A stretch of 35,673 nt of DNA from Eubacterium multiforme (lineage in GTDB: Bacteria; Bacillota; Clostridia; Clostridiales; Clostridiaceae). The position numbers were made by a program, and so were the translations under genes. Location of the stretch: positions 1 to 35,673 of the forward strand of contig NZ_JAUSUF010000019.1 in NCBI RefSeq assembly GCF_030813415.1, written 5' to 3'. Under the pieces are notes generated by a model, which worked only from the letters and a program-made list of their open reading frames with translations, had not been told where the DNA came from and ran no database searches. Positions 25,955-34,742 of this stretch are shown here, piece after piece (positions within the stretch are counted from its first letter, which is position 1; each line of letters begins with the position of its first letter).

Positions 25955-26989
25955 ATGTATTATAAAGGTATAGTTGTAGAAATTAAAGAAAAATATGCCC
26001 TTGTTATGGATAGCAGTGGCAACATAAATAAAATTAAACTAAAACATAAATTAAATGTTGGAGATGCAATATTCTTCTCTGATGAAGATATTATAAAAGA
26101 TAGTAAGTTACTTAAATTTAAAAAGAAAACTTTCATTTTGCCAATAGTTACAGCTGCATTAATATTTTTTGCAGTACTAATGAATTTACCAAGTAAAAAT
26201 ATAAATACTACTTCATCACCTTATGCATTAGTAACATTGGATATAAATCCAAGTATAGGAATTGAAGTTGATGAAAATGAAACTGTATTAAATGTAAAAG
26301 GCCTTAATAATGACGGCAAAAATATGGATCTAAATAATTTTAAAGGTAAAAGCTTTGATGAAGTTATAAAATCATTAAAAACATCTATTGAAAATAATAA
26401 GAAAATTAAAAATAAAGATTCTATTATATTAGGCTTTGCATTTTTAGGAAATAATCATAATAAAGCATTTGAAGATAATATAAAAAATATAGTAAAAGAT
26501 AACTTTAAAGGCTTTAAAATTGTTTATATTAATTCTAATAAAGAAGATACTAAAAAGGCTGAAAATAAAGGCTTAAGTATTGGAAGATATAAGATTTCAG
26601 AAGAATTAGGTGATGATTTAGATGATAAAATAGAAAATATGTCTGTAGATGAGCTTATAAAATTACTAAACAAAAAAGGTACTCCAACTTATCTAAATGA
26701 AGAAATAAAAGATGAAATTGAAGATAGATATGAGGATAAATATGAAAATAGTAAATCTAGTAAAAAAGATTTAGAAGATACTAAAGAAAGTAAAGATAAG
26801 GATAAGGATGACTCAAAAAATATAGAAAAAAGTGATAATGATAAAGATTCCTTAAAAAAGTCAAAGGACAATGATAAAGATGATGATAAGGAAAATTTAG
26901 AAGATAAAAAAAGTAGTAGCAAAGATACTGATAAAGATGATTTAGAAGATATAAAAACTACTAATAAAGAAGATTCAGATGATGATTAA
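25955..26989 (+). CDS. rsgI: Anti-sigma-I factor RsgI
   Basis: This 344-residue membrane anti-sigma factor has a cytoplasmic RsgI_N domain (1-50), one TM helix (about 59-77) and an external RsgI mid-domain opening YALVTLDINPSIGIEVDENE. In clostridial RsgI proteins the Asn-Pro bond of this segment (here N98-P99) has been reported as a self-cleavage site in signalling. From about residue 245 to the end the protein is a low-complexity Lys/Asp/Ser/Glu tail with no recognisable carbohydrate-binding module, unlike polysaccharide-sensing homologues. GGGG at the sigI stop gives the binding site, so the two genes are coupled. Confidence 0.92.
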   Translation: MYYKGIVVEIKEKYALVMDSSGNINKIKLKHKLNVGDAIFFSDEDIIKDSKLLKFKKKTFILPIVTAALIFFAVLMNLPSKNINTTSSPYALVTLDINPSIGIEVDENETVLNVKGLNNDGKNMDLNNFKGKSFDEVIKSLKTSIENNKKIKNKDSIILGFAFLGNNHNKAFEDNIKNIVKDNFKGFKIVYINSNKEDTKKAENKGLSIGRYKISEELGDDLDDKIENMSVDELIKLLNKKGTPTYLNEEIKDEIEDRYEDKYENSKSSKKDLEDTKESKDKDKDDSKNIEKSDNDKDSLKKSKDNDKDDDKENLEDKKSSSKDTDKDDLEDIKTTNKEDSDDD

Positions 26990-26999
26990 ATATTAAAAA

Positions 27000-27048
27000 T
27001 AGGACTTCCTCTATGGTATTAAAAACCATTAGAGGAAGTCCTATTTTT
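27000..27048. terminator. Strong bidirectional terminator between rsgI and the DUF4956 gene
   Basis: A 17-bp stem with one bulge (27001-27017 with 27026-27043) is flanked by an A-rich left side and a T-run on the right. It serves two convergent transcripts. Confidence 0.92.
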
Positions 27049-27056
27049 TATTCCTT

Positions 27057-27722
27057 TTATACTACTTCAGTAGTTGGAGTTAATAAATTTACACTATCTA
27101 TTTCATTAGATTCTATTAATTTATTAATTAATAGATTTTCTTTATTTTTTGATGTATTTATTTCATATACTAATTCAAAGGAATCATTTAGTATATTTTT
27201 AGCTTTAATATTATTTTTAATTTTCTCCTTTGAAAATATTTCTTCAATATCATTTAAATCTATATGTTTACCTCTTATTACAAGTAATAACTTATTGTTT
27301 TTAAGCTTAACTTGACTTGTAATAATCATAAAAGCAGATATTATTAAAGAACTTACGCAGCATAAAAACACCTCTCCAGCAGAAGCAGCTAATCCTGTAA
27401 AGATACTCCAAAATATAAATCCTATGTCCCTAGTATCCTTAACATTAGTTCTGAATCTAACAATGGATAAAGAACCAAGCATACCTAATGACATAGCTAT
27501 ATTTATTTGCACTAATATCATAAGTACTGTTGTAATAAATGAAATCATAACAAGTGTTATATTAAACTTTTTATTATAATGTAATTTATCATAGGATAAT
27601 TTATAAGTAACGTAAATTATTACAGAAAAAATACTAGTAAGTAAAATTGCCTTTAAAATATTGCTTGGATCTCTAGCTGCCTTTGATAAAATATTTAAAT
27701 TTTGATTGAAAAATTGATTCAT
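27057..27722 (-). CDS. DUF4956 membrane protein
   Basis: This 221-residue protein has about four TM helices in residues 20-135, including the conserved LGMLGSLSIVRFRTNVKDTRDIGFIFWSIFTGLAASAGE block that defines DUF4956. A soluble C-terminal part (about 140-221) follows. DUF4956 genes are often next to VTC-domain polyphosphate polymerase genes, as here, and sometimes next to CotH genes. Function is unknown; coupling polymer synthesis or export at the membrane is plausible. GAGGAGG precedes the ATG by 7 nt, and the VTC gene ends 35 bp upstream. Confidence 0.88.
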   Translation of the reverse strand: MNQFFNQNLNILSKAARDPSNILKAILLTSIFSVIIYVTYKLSYDKLHYNKKFNITLVMISFITTVLMILVQINIAMSLGMLGSLSIVRFRTNVKDTRDIGFIFWSIFTGLAASAGEVFLCCVSSLIISAFMIITSQVKLKNNKLLLVIRGKHIDLNDIEEIFSKEKIKNNIKAKNILNDSFELVYEINTSKNKENLLINKLIESNEIDSVNLLTPTTEVV

Positions 27723-27757
27723 AAAATTTCCTCCTCAGTTAAACTTTCTTGATTCTT

Positions 27758-28456
27758 TTAATAATAATATGTATTTAATAATTGTCTTGAAGTTCCAAAC
27801 TTACTTGGTGGTTTACCAGAAAAATCGCATTTAGATAAAACTTCTTGTATCTGCCAAAATAGAAATCTATCATATTTAACTTCAAGTATGCTTTTATCTG
27901 AATCTAAGCATTTATTAAAATTTATATCCTTATTAAACAAATCATAATTAAAATTAGTAAATCTTAAATTATTATCAATAGTTATTCTTGTATTAAAAAA
28001 TTCATGGGTAAAAGCTCTCCTATCATATTCCACCATTGAAACTGGTCTATAAGCTTTAGTTTTCATTAAATCATATGCATATTTTGATAAAGGATTATCT
28101 TTGTAATTTAGTAATACTGAATAATCTTTGTTTATTAACTTTATAGCATCCTCTTTTGTTATTTTTATACTTTCTTTTAGTTCTCTTTCTAAATATTTTC
28201 TTTTGATTTCAAACTTAGCAAAATTATCAGTTTCATTGTATATTCTTAATCTCACCCTTTTCTTTTTCTCTTTTTTAACTAATTTTTCTCTAAAGTCATT
28301 ATTATCAATGCTATCAAAATAAACACTTCTTGTTTTGTATCCATTATAATCACCATATGCATCTGGAGTTAATATTTTACTTAAGCTATTTAATAGATAA
28401 ATTCTATCTTTGCTTGAAACTAAATATTTAACCTCTTTTCTAGATACTGATAACAT
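27758..28456 (-). CDS. VTC-domain (polyphosphate polymerase-like) protein
   Basis: This 232-residue soluble protein is built almost entirely of a VTC domain. It starts SRKEVKYLVSS (residue about 4), has the tunnel-lining RSVYFDS and KKRVRLRIYN segments, KFEIKRKY, and the late ILEVKYDRFLFWQIQEVL. The basic and acidic residues of these strands form the polyphosphate and metal-binding tunnel in yeast Vtc4. Bacterial versions lack the SPX domain, and their product is not established. The ATG at 28456 is preferred since AGGGGGTG is spaced 7 nt from it; an in-frame ATG at 28498 lies further out. It probably forms a two-gene operon with DUF4956. Confidence 0.86.
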   Translation of the reverse strand: MLSVSRKEVKYLVSSKDRIYLLNSLSKILTPDAYGDYNGYKTRSVYFDSIDNNDFREKLVKKEKKKRVRLRIYNETDNFAKFEIKRKYLERELKESIKITKEDAIKLINKDYSVLLNYKDNPLSKYAYDLMKTKAYRPVSMVEYDRRAFTHEFFNTRITIDNNLRFTNFNYDLFNKDINFNKCLDSDKSILEVKYDRFLFWQIQEVLSKCDFSGKPPSKFGTSRQLLNTYYY

Positions 28457-28610
28457 AAATTTCACCCCCTCTAATTTGTTTCTCACTATATAATACAAAT
28501 TGAATTTTTTATTTAGGGACCTTTTTTATAAATATTTCTCATTATTATATAAAAAAATAAAAGTAGACAATTAAGTCCACTTTTAAAAATCTATTTTTAA
28601 TCATATAATT

Positions 28611-29021
28611 TTATATTATTATACCTTCAAAATGATCCATTTCATGTTGAATAATTTGTGCCGTAAATCCTGTAAATACGTCTTTATGCTTTTTGAAATT
28701 TTTATCATAATATTCTACTTCTATCTTTTCATATCTCTTTGTTTTTCTAAAACCTGTTAAAGATAAACAACTTTCTTCTGTCTCATAAATATTTTCTTTT
28801 TTTAATATCTTTGGATTTACCATAGGCACTATAATGTTTCCTAAACTAAATACTAATATGCGCTTTTTTATTCCTATCATATTTGCAGCCATTCCAACAC
28901 AGCCTTCTAAATTTGCTCTCAATGTATCTACTAAATCATCAATAACTGATATATCTTTTTTACTTGCAGGTTCTGATTTTTGCCCTAAAAATAATATATC
29001 TTTTACTACTGGTTTTATCAT
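28611..29021 (-). CDS. def: Peptide deformylase-like protein with altered motif I
   Basis: This 136-residue protein has a peptide deformylase fold. Motif III, QIIQHEMDHFEG (His126, Glu127, His130), and motif II, ESCLSL (Cys85), supply metal ligands and the catalytic Glu. Motif I, normally G-x-G-x-A-A-x-Q, reads CVGMAANMIG, so the first Gly is Cys41 and the Gln that stabilises the transition state is Met48; motif II has ESC in place of EGC. The protein is short, with no C-terminal helix. It may be a divergent deformylase or have lost this activity; a housekeeping def is presumably elsewhere. A GGAGG-like site precedes the ATG. Confidence 0.82.
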   Translation of the reverse strand: MIKPVVKDILFLGQKSEPASKKDISVIDDLVDTLRANLEGCVGMAANMIGIKKRILVFSLGNIIVPMVNPKILKKENIYETEESCLSLTGFRKTKRYEKIEVEYYDKNFKKHKDVFTGFTAQIIQHEMDHFEGIII

Positions 29022-29490
29022 CTTTCCTCCAACCTTTCTATATTTAAGTAACTAATATTAATAATATAATTCTTTATTTCGTCTTATTAAATTATACATT
29101 AAGATTGTACTCTAACATAAATAAATTCAACATAGTTTAAATAAAAATATACACTATTGTGTTACAACGCAGGTTCTACTAATTACATAAACTAAAATAT
29201 CAATATAATACTTTAATACTCATAATTTTATATTTGCAATTTTATATTAAAATTTATTTCAAAAATCCATAATTTCACTAACTTAAAGTCAAATTCATTA
29301 TTATGGAAAATATTTTGCATTTATATATATTATTCGCATATATTCTCTTCTTTTTAACGTGAAACTTGCATTTTTTAATATAAATGAAGGATTTTCATCA
29401 ATTTTCTCTACATTTGCTTTAATTTTTAATCAAAAATACATATATTAATTTATATTTTTTTCAAAATATAAGATTAATTTTGCTTTTTTA

Positions 29491-29524
29491 TGATATACTA
29501 TAGTCTGTAAAATGAATTTTTACA
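29491..29524 (+). promoter_or_regulatory. Extended -10 promoter and overlapping palindrome upstream of gltP
   Basis: TGATATACT (29491-29499) fits an extended -10 element. The inverted repeat TGTAAAA/TTTTACA (29506-29512 with 29518-29524) sits at the predicted start site and could be an operator. The rest of the 29022-29608 gap is AT-rich, and no gene was recognised in it. Confidence 0.4.
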
Positions 29525-29608
29525 TATACATTTCTTGCATTTATGCAATTTAAGGAAATTTATACAATGACATTTACATTATAAGCATTCAAGGGGGCTA
29601 TTAAACAA

Positions 29609-30865
29609 ATGAAAAAATTAGGACTAGCGTTTCAAATTATACTTGGACTTGTTCTTGGTATTATAGTAGGAGCTGTTTTTTATGGTAATCAAGCTATTAC
29701 TTCATATTTACAGCCATTTGGCGATATTTTTATAAGATTAATTAAAATGATTGTTGTTCCTATTGTCTTCTCATCACTTGTTGTTGGTGTTGCAGGAGTT
29801 GGGGATATTAAAAAATTAGGAAAAATAGGTGGTAAAACAATACTTTATTTTGAGATTGTAACTACCTTTGCTATTATAATAGGTTTAATTGTAGCTAATT
29901 TAGTTCATCCAGGAAATGGAGTAAACATTAGCAATCTTGCAACTACTAATATTGATAAATATATGCATACAGCAGAAGCTGCATCTAACCATGGATTTAT
30001 GGATACATTTATAAATATTGTTCCAACTAACATTTTTGAATCTCTTGCAAAAGGAGATTTACTTCCTGTTATTTTCTTTTCAGTTATGCTTGGATTAGGT
30101 GTAGCTGCAATTGGAGAAAAAGGAAAGCCTGTTCTTGCAATATTCCAAGGAATAGCTGATGCAATGTTTTGGGTAACTAATCAAATTATGAAACTTGCAC
30201 CACTTGGTGTATTTGGTTTAATAGGTGTAACAGTTGCTAAATTTGGATTAGCTTCATTAATTCCTTTAGGGAAATTAATTATCACTGTTTATGGTGCAAT
30301 GTTCTTCTTTGTATTTTTTGTTCTTGGCTTTGTTGCAAAGATGGCAGGAACAAGTATACTATCACTTATAAAACTTTTAAAAGACGAACTTATTTTAGCT
30401 TACACTACAGCAAGTTCTGAAGCAGTTTTACCAAAACTAATGGAGAAGATGGAGAAGTTTGGATGTCCTAAGTCAATTACATCCTTTGTTGTTCCAACAG
30501 GATATTCCTTTAACTTAGATGGATCTACTTTATACCAATCTATTGCAGCACTTTTTATTGCTCAAATATATGGAATTCATCTACCACTTTCTGCTCAAAT
30601 TAATTTAGTACTTGTATTAATGCTTACTTCAAAGGGTATGGCAGGTGTTCCTGGTGCATCTTTTGTAGTGCTTTTAGCAACTGTTGGTTCTTTAGGAATT
30701 CCAGTAGCAGGAGTTGCCTTTATTGCAGGTATAGATCGTATTGTTGATATGGCAAGAACTGTTGTTAATGTACTTGGAAATTCACTGGCTGTTGTTGTTA
30801 TTTCTAAGTGGGAAAAGGAATTTACTCCAAATGAAGAAGCTATCGAAATTAGTGAAATAGCATAG
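29609..30865 (+). CDS. gltP: Glutamate/aspartate:proton symporter, GltP type
   Basis: This 418-residue DAACS transporter takes up glutamate or aspartate. It has the HP1 motif YTTASSEAVLPKLM, the TM7 block PTGYSFNLDGSTLYQS, the HP2 SKGMAGVPGASFVVL, and the TM8 block DMARTVVNVLGNSLAVV. These match E. coli GltP almost word for word, as recalled. Asn instead of Asp at the end of the TM8 motif, a sodium-site position in GltPh, is the same change as in proton-coupled GltP, so H+ coupling is inferred. An AAGGGGG lies 11 nt from the ATG. It differs clearly from the DAACS protein at 10482, which keeps the Asp. Confidence 0.87.
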   Translation: MKKLGLAFQIILGLVLGIIVGAVFYGNQAITSYLQPFGDIFIRLIKMIVVPIVFSSLVVGVAGVGDIKKLGKIGGKTILYFEIVTTFAIIIGLIVANLVHPGNGVNISNLATTNIDKYMHTAEAASNHGFMDTFINIVPTNIFESLAKGDLLPVIFFSVMLGLGVAAIGEKGKPVLAIFQGIADAMFWVTNQIMKLAPLGVFGLIGVTVAKFGLASLIPLGKLIITVYGAMFFFVFFVLGFVAKMAGTSILSLIKLLKDELILAYTTASSEAVLPKLMEKMEKFGCPKSITSFVVPTGYSFNLDGSTLYQSIAALFIAQIYGIHLPLSAQINLVLVLMLTSKGMAGVPGASFVVLLATVGSLGIPVAGVAFIAGIDRIVDMARTVVNVLGNSLAVVVISKWEKEFTPNEEAIEISEIA

Positions 30866-30880
30866 TTTTTAAAATAAAAA

Positions 30881-30927
30881 GGCTGTATCAAAAAAGATTT
30901 AAAATCTTTCTCTGATACAGCTTTTTA
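30881..30927. terminator. Bidirectional terminator between gltP and the acylase gene
   Basis: GCTGTATCA (30882-30890) pairs with TGATACAGC (30913-30921), with an inner AAAGATTT/AAATCTTT stem, and is flanked by an A-run and a T-run. It serves both convergent genes. Confidence 0.9.
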
Positions 30928-30943
30928 ATATAAATCTTATTTA

Positions 30944-32041
30944 TTATTTTGTTAAATATTTAAATTCAGTTACTCTTCCAAGATCAAATTGTGCATAATC
31001 ATTTTTACTTAATAAATCATTTAAATCTACACATTGTACTGTTTGATTTTCATAAGTTACCCAATAGAATTTTAATGATTCAGCACACATCATTGAAGTA
31101 TATACTGTATAATCAAATGGAACTACACCTGAAGCATGTTTTAAATCTCCTGGCTCTGAAACTCTTACCATACCTAAAGGCATTGCTACATTATTAAATA
31201 AATGTATTCCATAAGTAATTCCTTCTTCTTCTGTTTTACCCTTAACTCCATATTTCTTTAAGAATGCAAGTCTTACAAACCTAGATTGAGATGTAGAATC
31301 TCCTGGAAGTCCTAAAGTACCATTTCCTGATGCACATTGTTCTAAAGTAAATCCATTAACACTTAAAGAATCATAATCTAAATCTCTTATATTAAAGTAA
31401 TTATATAAATTTAATTTATGCCATGCATAACTTGGGCTATTAGTTAATACTCCCATTGCATTACGATATATTGTTATACCAGTTTCATCTGGTTCTATTA
31501 TTACTGTTTCTCCAGTTTTATCTGTAAATGACCAATGAACTGTTCCTACACTTCCAAACATTGGTATGTTAACTACTGTTATTTTATTTGTTAAAGCATC
31601 AACAACTTCTTCTACAGTTGCACATTGTGTTAATAAGTATGTTACAACATAAGGTGGTTGTACTGCTATTGTTCCGTCCTTTGCTTTAGGTTCATAATGA
31701 GCATAATTACGATAATATAATTGACCACCCATTAATCCTTTTTCATTAATACCTTCATATAAAACAGGAGTAGATTCCATTAAAAGTGATCCTGTTCCTA
31801 CAGCTCCATATTTAGAAGTTAATTTTGAAGATTCATCTATGTTCTTTTCTAATATATTACCGCAACCATAGTATTCTTTTCCCTTTGGAACATAAGTTAT
31901 CATACTTCCATTAGCTATATGATTGAAGTCAAAATTCCTTCCCCATAAATGCTTGCCATCTTCTGTGGTCCAAGTTATTGAACTGCATCCAGCATTCATG
32001 TCATTTACAAGTTCCTTTACATTCTCCATATTATTACCCAT
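30944..32041 (-). CDS. Choloylglycine hydrolase family protein, penicillin V acylase-like
   Basis: This is a 365-residue Ntn hydrolase. The nucleophile Cys19 follows a short propeptide and must be freed by cleavage after Gly18 (NAGCSSITW). Arg35, Asp38, Asn201 (VLTNSP) and Arg254 (QSRFVR) match the catalytic set. The position of bile-salt-hydrolase Asn82 is Tyr109 (GGQLYY), as in Bacillus penicillin V acylase, so acyl-amide or acyl-homoserine-lactone cleavage fits better than bile salts. The ATG at 32041 has GGAAGGAAG 8 nt upstream; the longer form from 32146 would add an AT-rich, implausible N-terminus. No signal peptide is seen. Confidence 0.85.
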   Translation of the reverse strand: MGNNMENVKELVNDMNAGCSSITWTTEDGKHLWGRNFDFNHIANGSMITYVPKGKEYYGCGNILEKNIDESSKLTSKYGAVGTGSLLMESTPVLYEGINEKGLMGGQLYYRNYAHYEPKAKDGTIAVQPPYVVTYLLTQCATVEEVVDALTNKITVVNIPMFGSVGTVHWSFTDKTGETVIIEPDETGITIYRNAMGVLTNSPSYAWHKLNLYNYFNIRDLDYDSLSVNGFTLEQCASGNGTLGLPGDSTSQSRFVRLAFLKKYGVKGKTEEEGITYGIHLFNNVAMPLGMVRVSEPGDLKHASGVVPFDYTVYTSMMCAESLKFYWVTYENQTVQCVDLNDLLSKNDYAQFDLGRVTEFKYLTK

Positions 32042-32351
32042 ATATATAACTTCCTTCCAATATATATAACTATATTTATATATACTTTTATTTTTAATAA
32101 CTACTATATATATATCTTCGTACAGTTTTAGGCTTTTTTCAACCATGTTTAAAAAAGTTTAATAATGGTATTATTAATAAAACATTACAAATATCAATAT
32201 TATTATATATAGTACTTTAATATTGATAGTATTAATATTAACACCCTAAATAAATAAATAATAAATAAAAATAACTATAAAATATTTCTTATTATGTACT
32301 TTGATATAAGTTTTATATATTCATAAAAAAGTTATCTTAATCGAAAAATAT

Positions 32352-32383
32352 TAAAAAAAGCGCTTCCCTTACACGAAAACGCT
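32352..32383 (-). terminator. Terminator after manO
   Basis: On the minus strand AGCGTTTTC pairs with GGAAGCGCT (including G-U pairs) around a 7-nt loop, followed by seven U residues. It lies about 50 bp past the manO stop. Confidence 0.82.
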
Positions 32384-32435
32384 CTATCTCTATAATTTAC
32401 ATATACCTGAACACAATGATACAAAATATTTAATA

Positions 32436-32810
32436 TTAATTCTTCTTAAATATAGATTTTATTCCTCGTTTAACAACATCAAAAAAGCCTAATGACTTAA
32501 CTATGTGATTTGGATCAACATAATTTCTAATAGCACGAAGTACTCTCTTTGGATCTTTAGATGCAAAGGAATATGTACCATTTTTCTTAGTTTTAATTGC
32601 ATATCTTGGAATCCACTTTCCTTTTAGTACCACAGACACAATTACGCAATCAACTTCATTCCAAGGGATTTGAATAAATTTTCTAGCATCATTAGAATTG
32701 TAAAATTCAAAAGCCTTATCCCCAATCATTATTCTCCCATAATCTGTAAGACCTGTAAAAGCTGTTGCATCCATTACTAAATCCACTTTTGTATTAAGTG
32801 ATTCAACCAT
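32436..32810 (-). CDS. manO: DUF956 protein, mannose PTS-associated (ManO)
   Basis: This 124-residue cytoplasmic protein belongs to DUF956, which is found almost only next to mannose-family PTS genes. Typical segments are MDATAFTGLTDYGRIMIGDKAFEF (in two parts), IPWNEVDCVIVSV and GKWIPRYAIKT. In lactic acid bacteria ManO has been linked to man operon control. An AGAGG site is 7 nt before the ATG. It lies after a terminator that follows manN, so expression probably depends on readthrough or its own promoter. Confidence 0.88.
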   Translation of the reverse strand: MVESLNTKVDLVMDATAFTGLTDYGRIMIGDKAFEFYNSNDARKFIQIPWNEVDCVIVSVVLKGKWIPRYAIKTKKNGTYSFASKDPKRVLRAIRNYVDPNHIVKSLGFFDVVKRGIKSIFKKN

Positions 32811-32904
32811 ACGTTCTACCTCTTTTCTACTTAGTATACATTTATTTTTATCTACTCTTATACTTTATAATATCATAAAATTTATTTTAAATTTAACTTT
32901 TTTG

Positions 32905-32952
32905 TGTTTAAAAAAGCCTAGGCTAAGTAAAAATATTATACTAACCTAGGCT
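32905..32952 (-). terminator. Terminator between manN and manO
   Basis: AGCCTAGG (32915-32922) and CCTAGGCT (32945-32952) pair with further TTAGTA/TACTTA pairing inside. On the minus strand the 3' arm runs into TTTTTT. It lies 13 bp past the manN stop and may give partial termination. Confidence 0.82.
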
Positions 32953-32964
32953 GAATTAAAAATA

Positions 32965-33876
32965 TTACATTAATCCTATTACGTGGAATACAATACCAAT
33001 TACAAATAAAGCAAGAATAATTATAATTGGAGATACTTTCTTCTTAAGTAACCACATACAAAGAAGTGTTAATAACAATCCTGCAAGTCCAGGAATTAAT
33101 GAATCTAAGTTACCTTGTAATGTTGTAACCTTATCAGTAGTTAATGATAAACCAGCTGATTGTTGCATTAATGCTTGTTTAATACCTTCTGATCCAGCTG
33201 GAAGGTTAGCCCAATCAATGAAGGCTCCTTTACTTAACTGAACTGATGATATTACTGGTGTAAACTTAATAGATACCCATCTATTAACTAATGATCCTAG
33301 GATGAACATACCAAGTATAGATGCACCCTTTGTGATTTCTTGTAATAAGTTACCTGATAAATCTTCTGTAATACGAGAACCTGCTTTGTAACCAAGTTCT
33401 TGTGTATACCAAGTAAATGCCATACGTATAATATTCCAAGCAAAGAAGAATATAATAGGTCCCATAATATTACCGGCCATAGCAAGTGAAGCACCTAATG
33501 CTCCTAATATTGGTCTAACTGTAAACCAGAAAACTGGATCTCCAATACCTGCTAAAGGTCCCATCATACCAACTTTAACACCTTGAATAGTTACATCATC
33601 TACTGGTGATCCATTTGCACGATCTTCTTCTAACGCTAATGTTACTCCAATAATAGGTGAAGCTACATATGGATGAGTATTAAAGAATTCTAAGTGACGT
33701 GTTAATGCAGCTGATCTGTCTTCTTTAGTTTTATATAATTTTTTAATTGCTGGAATTAATGAAAATGCCCAACCACCGTTTTGCATTCTTTCATAGTTCC
33801 AAGATCCTTGAATGAAAGTTGAACGCCACCAAATAGAAAGACGATCTTTTTTTGTTAACTTTAATTTTTTTTCCAT
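32965..33876 (-). CDS. manN: Mannose-family PTS component IID
   Basis: This 303-residue membrane subunit of the mannose/glucose-type phosphotransferase permease forms the sugar channel with IIC. It opens with LTKKDRLSIWWRSTFIQGSWNYERMQNGGWAFSLIP (in two parts), the IID N-terminal signature, and contains GPLAGIGDPVFWFTVRPILG, the strongly conserved IID core. The C-terminus has two TM helices. It starts 19 bp after the manM stop and has its own GGGAG-type site. The codons are richer in G and C than in the neighbouring genes, as expected of a highly expressed operon. Confidence 0.95.
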   Translation of the reverse strand: MEKKLKLTKKDRLSIWWRSTFIQGSWNYERMQNGGWAFSLIPAIKKLYKTKEDRSAALTRHLEFFNTHPYVASPIIGVTLALEEDRANGSPVDDVTIQGVKVGMMGPLAGIGDPVFWFTVRPILGALGASLAMAGNIMGPIIFFFAWNIIRMAFTWYTQELGYKAGSRITEDLSGNLLQEITKGASILGMFILGSLVNRWVSIKFTPVISSVQLSKGAFIDWANLPAGSEGIKQALMQQSAGLSLTTDKVTTLQGNLDSLIPGLAGLLLTLLCMWLLKKKVSPIIIILALFVIGIVFHVIGLM

Positions 33877-33895
33877 TTTCGTCTACTCTCCCTTC

Positions 33896-34705
33896 CTAAT
33901 AATTATCGATAATATCGCCTACTGGATCTCCTGTGTTTGATCCACCACCATTACCTGAACCACCTTTTTTGCTAAGTGCTAAGTAAATAAGCGCTATAGA
34001 TACACCGATTGCACCTAATCCCATAAGTGTAATTTGAGGAATAGTTGCTAATACAAAACCAATTGCGAAGAATGGCCATACTTCTTTTGTTGCCATCATA
34101 TTGATTACCATTGCGTAACCAACAGCTACAACCATTCCACCACCTACTGCTAAACCGTCTGTTAACCAAGCTGGCATAGAAGTAAGTAAGGCACTAATAG
34201 GACCAGAACCAATTAATAAAATTAAGGCTGCTGGAAGAGCTATACGTACACCTTGCATACAAATAGCAATAATTTGCCACATTTCAACTTTTCTAATATT
34301 TCCTTCTTTTGCAGCAGCATCCATGAAATGTACGAATGCTGTAGCAATTGTACGACAAATGATTGTTAATAATAAACCTGCAACTGCTAATGGAATTGCT
34401 ATAGCGATAGCTGAATCAATTCCTGCTCTACCTTGTTGACCACCAAGAACTAGAATAATTGCAGATGCAACAGATGCTAAAGCTGCATCAGGTGCTACTG
34501 CCGCACCTATATTTGCCCAACCTAAGGCAATCATTTGAAGAGTACCACCTAAGATTAGACATGGTATTAAGTTACCTGTAACCAATCCGATTAAAGTACA
34601 CGCAACTAGAGGTTGATGAAATTGGAATTCGTCTAGGATTCCTCCCATCCCAGCTAAAAATGCAATAATAATAACTAATATTACTTGAACTATATTTAGA
34701 TCCAC
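33896..34705 (-). CDS. manM: Mannose-family PTS component IIC
   Basis: This is the 269-residue membrane permease subunit. IIC signatures include FQFHQPLVACTLIGLVTGNLIPCLILGGTLQMIALGWANIGAAVAPD (in pieces), GQQGRAGIDSAIAIAIPLAVAG and the late ATKEVWPFFAIGFVLA. A short Gly/Ser/Asn-rich tail follows the last helix. AGGAGG is 5 to 6 nt before the ATG. It lies between manL and manN. Confidence 0.95.
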   Translation of the reverse strand: MDLNIVQVILVIIIAFLAGMGGILDEFQFHQPLVACTLIGLVTGNLIPCLILGGTLQMIALGWANIGAAVAPDAALASVASAIILVLGGQQGRAGIDSAIAIAIPLAVAGLLLTIICRTIATAFVHFMDAAAKEGNIRKVEMWQIIAICMQGVRIALPAALILLIGSGPISALLTSMPAWLTDGLAVGGGMVVAVGYAMVINMMATKEVWPFFAIGFVLATIPQITLMGLGAIGVSIALIYLALSKKGGSGNGGGSNTGDPVGDIIDNY

Positions 34706-34742
34706 TATGTTAATCCTCCTTTTTCTATTAAAATAATATCTA

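Noticed and set aside
26689..26922. Minus-strand ORF rich in Ser and Leu
   Set aside because: It is the complement of the Lys/Asp repeat tail of rsgI; composition is a by-product and there is no ribosome binding site.
29506..29524. GlnR/TnrA-like site (TGTNA-N7-TNACA)
   Set aside because: The dyad is 19 bp, with 9 bp between half-sites rather than 7, so it does not fit.
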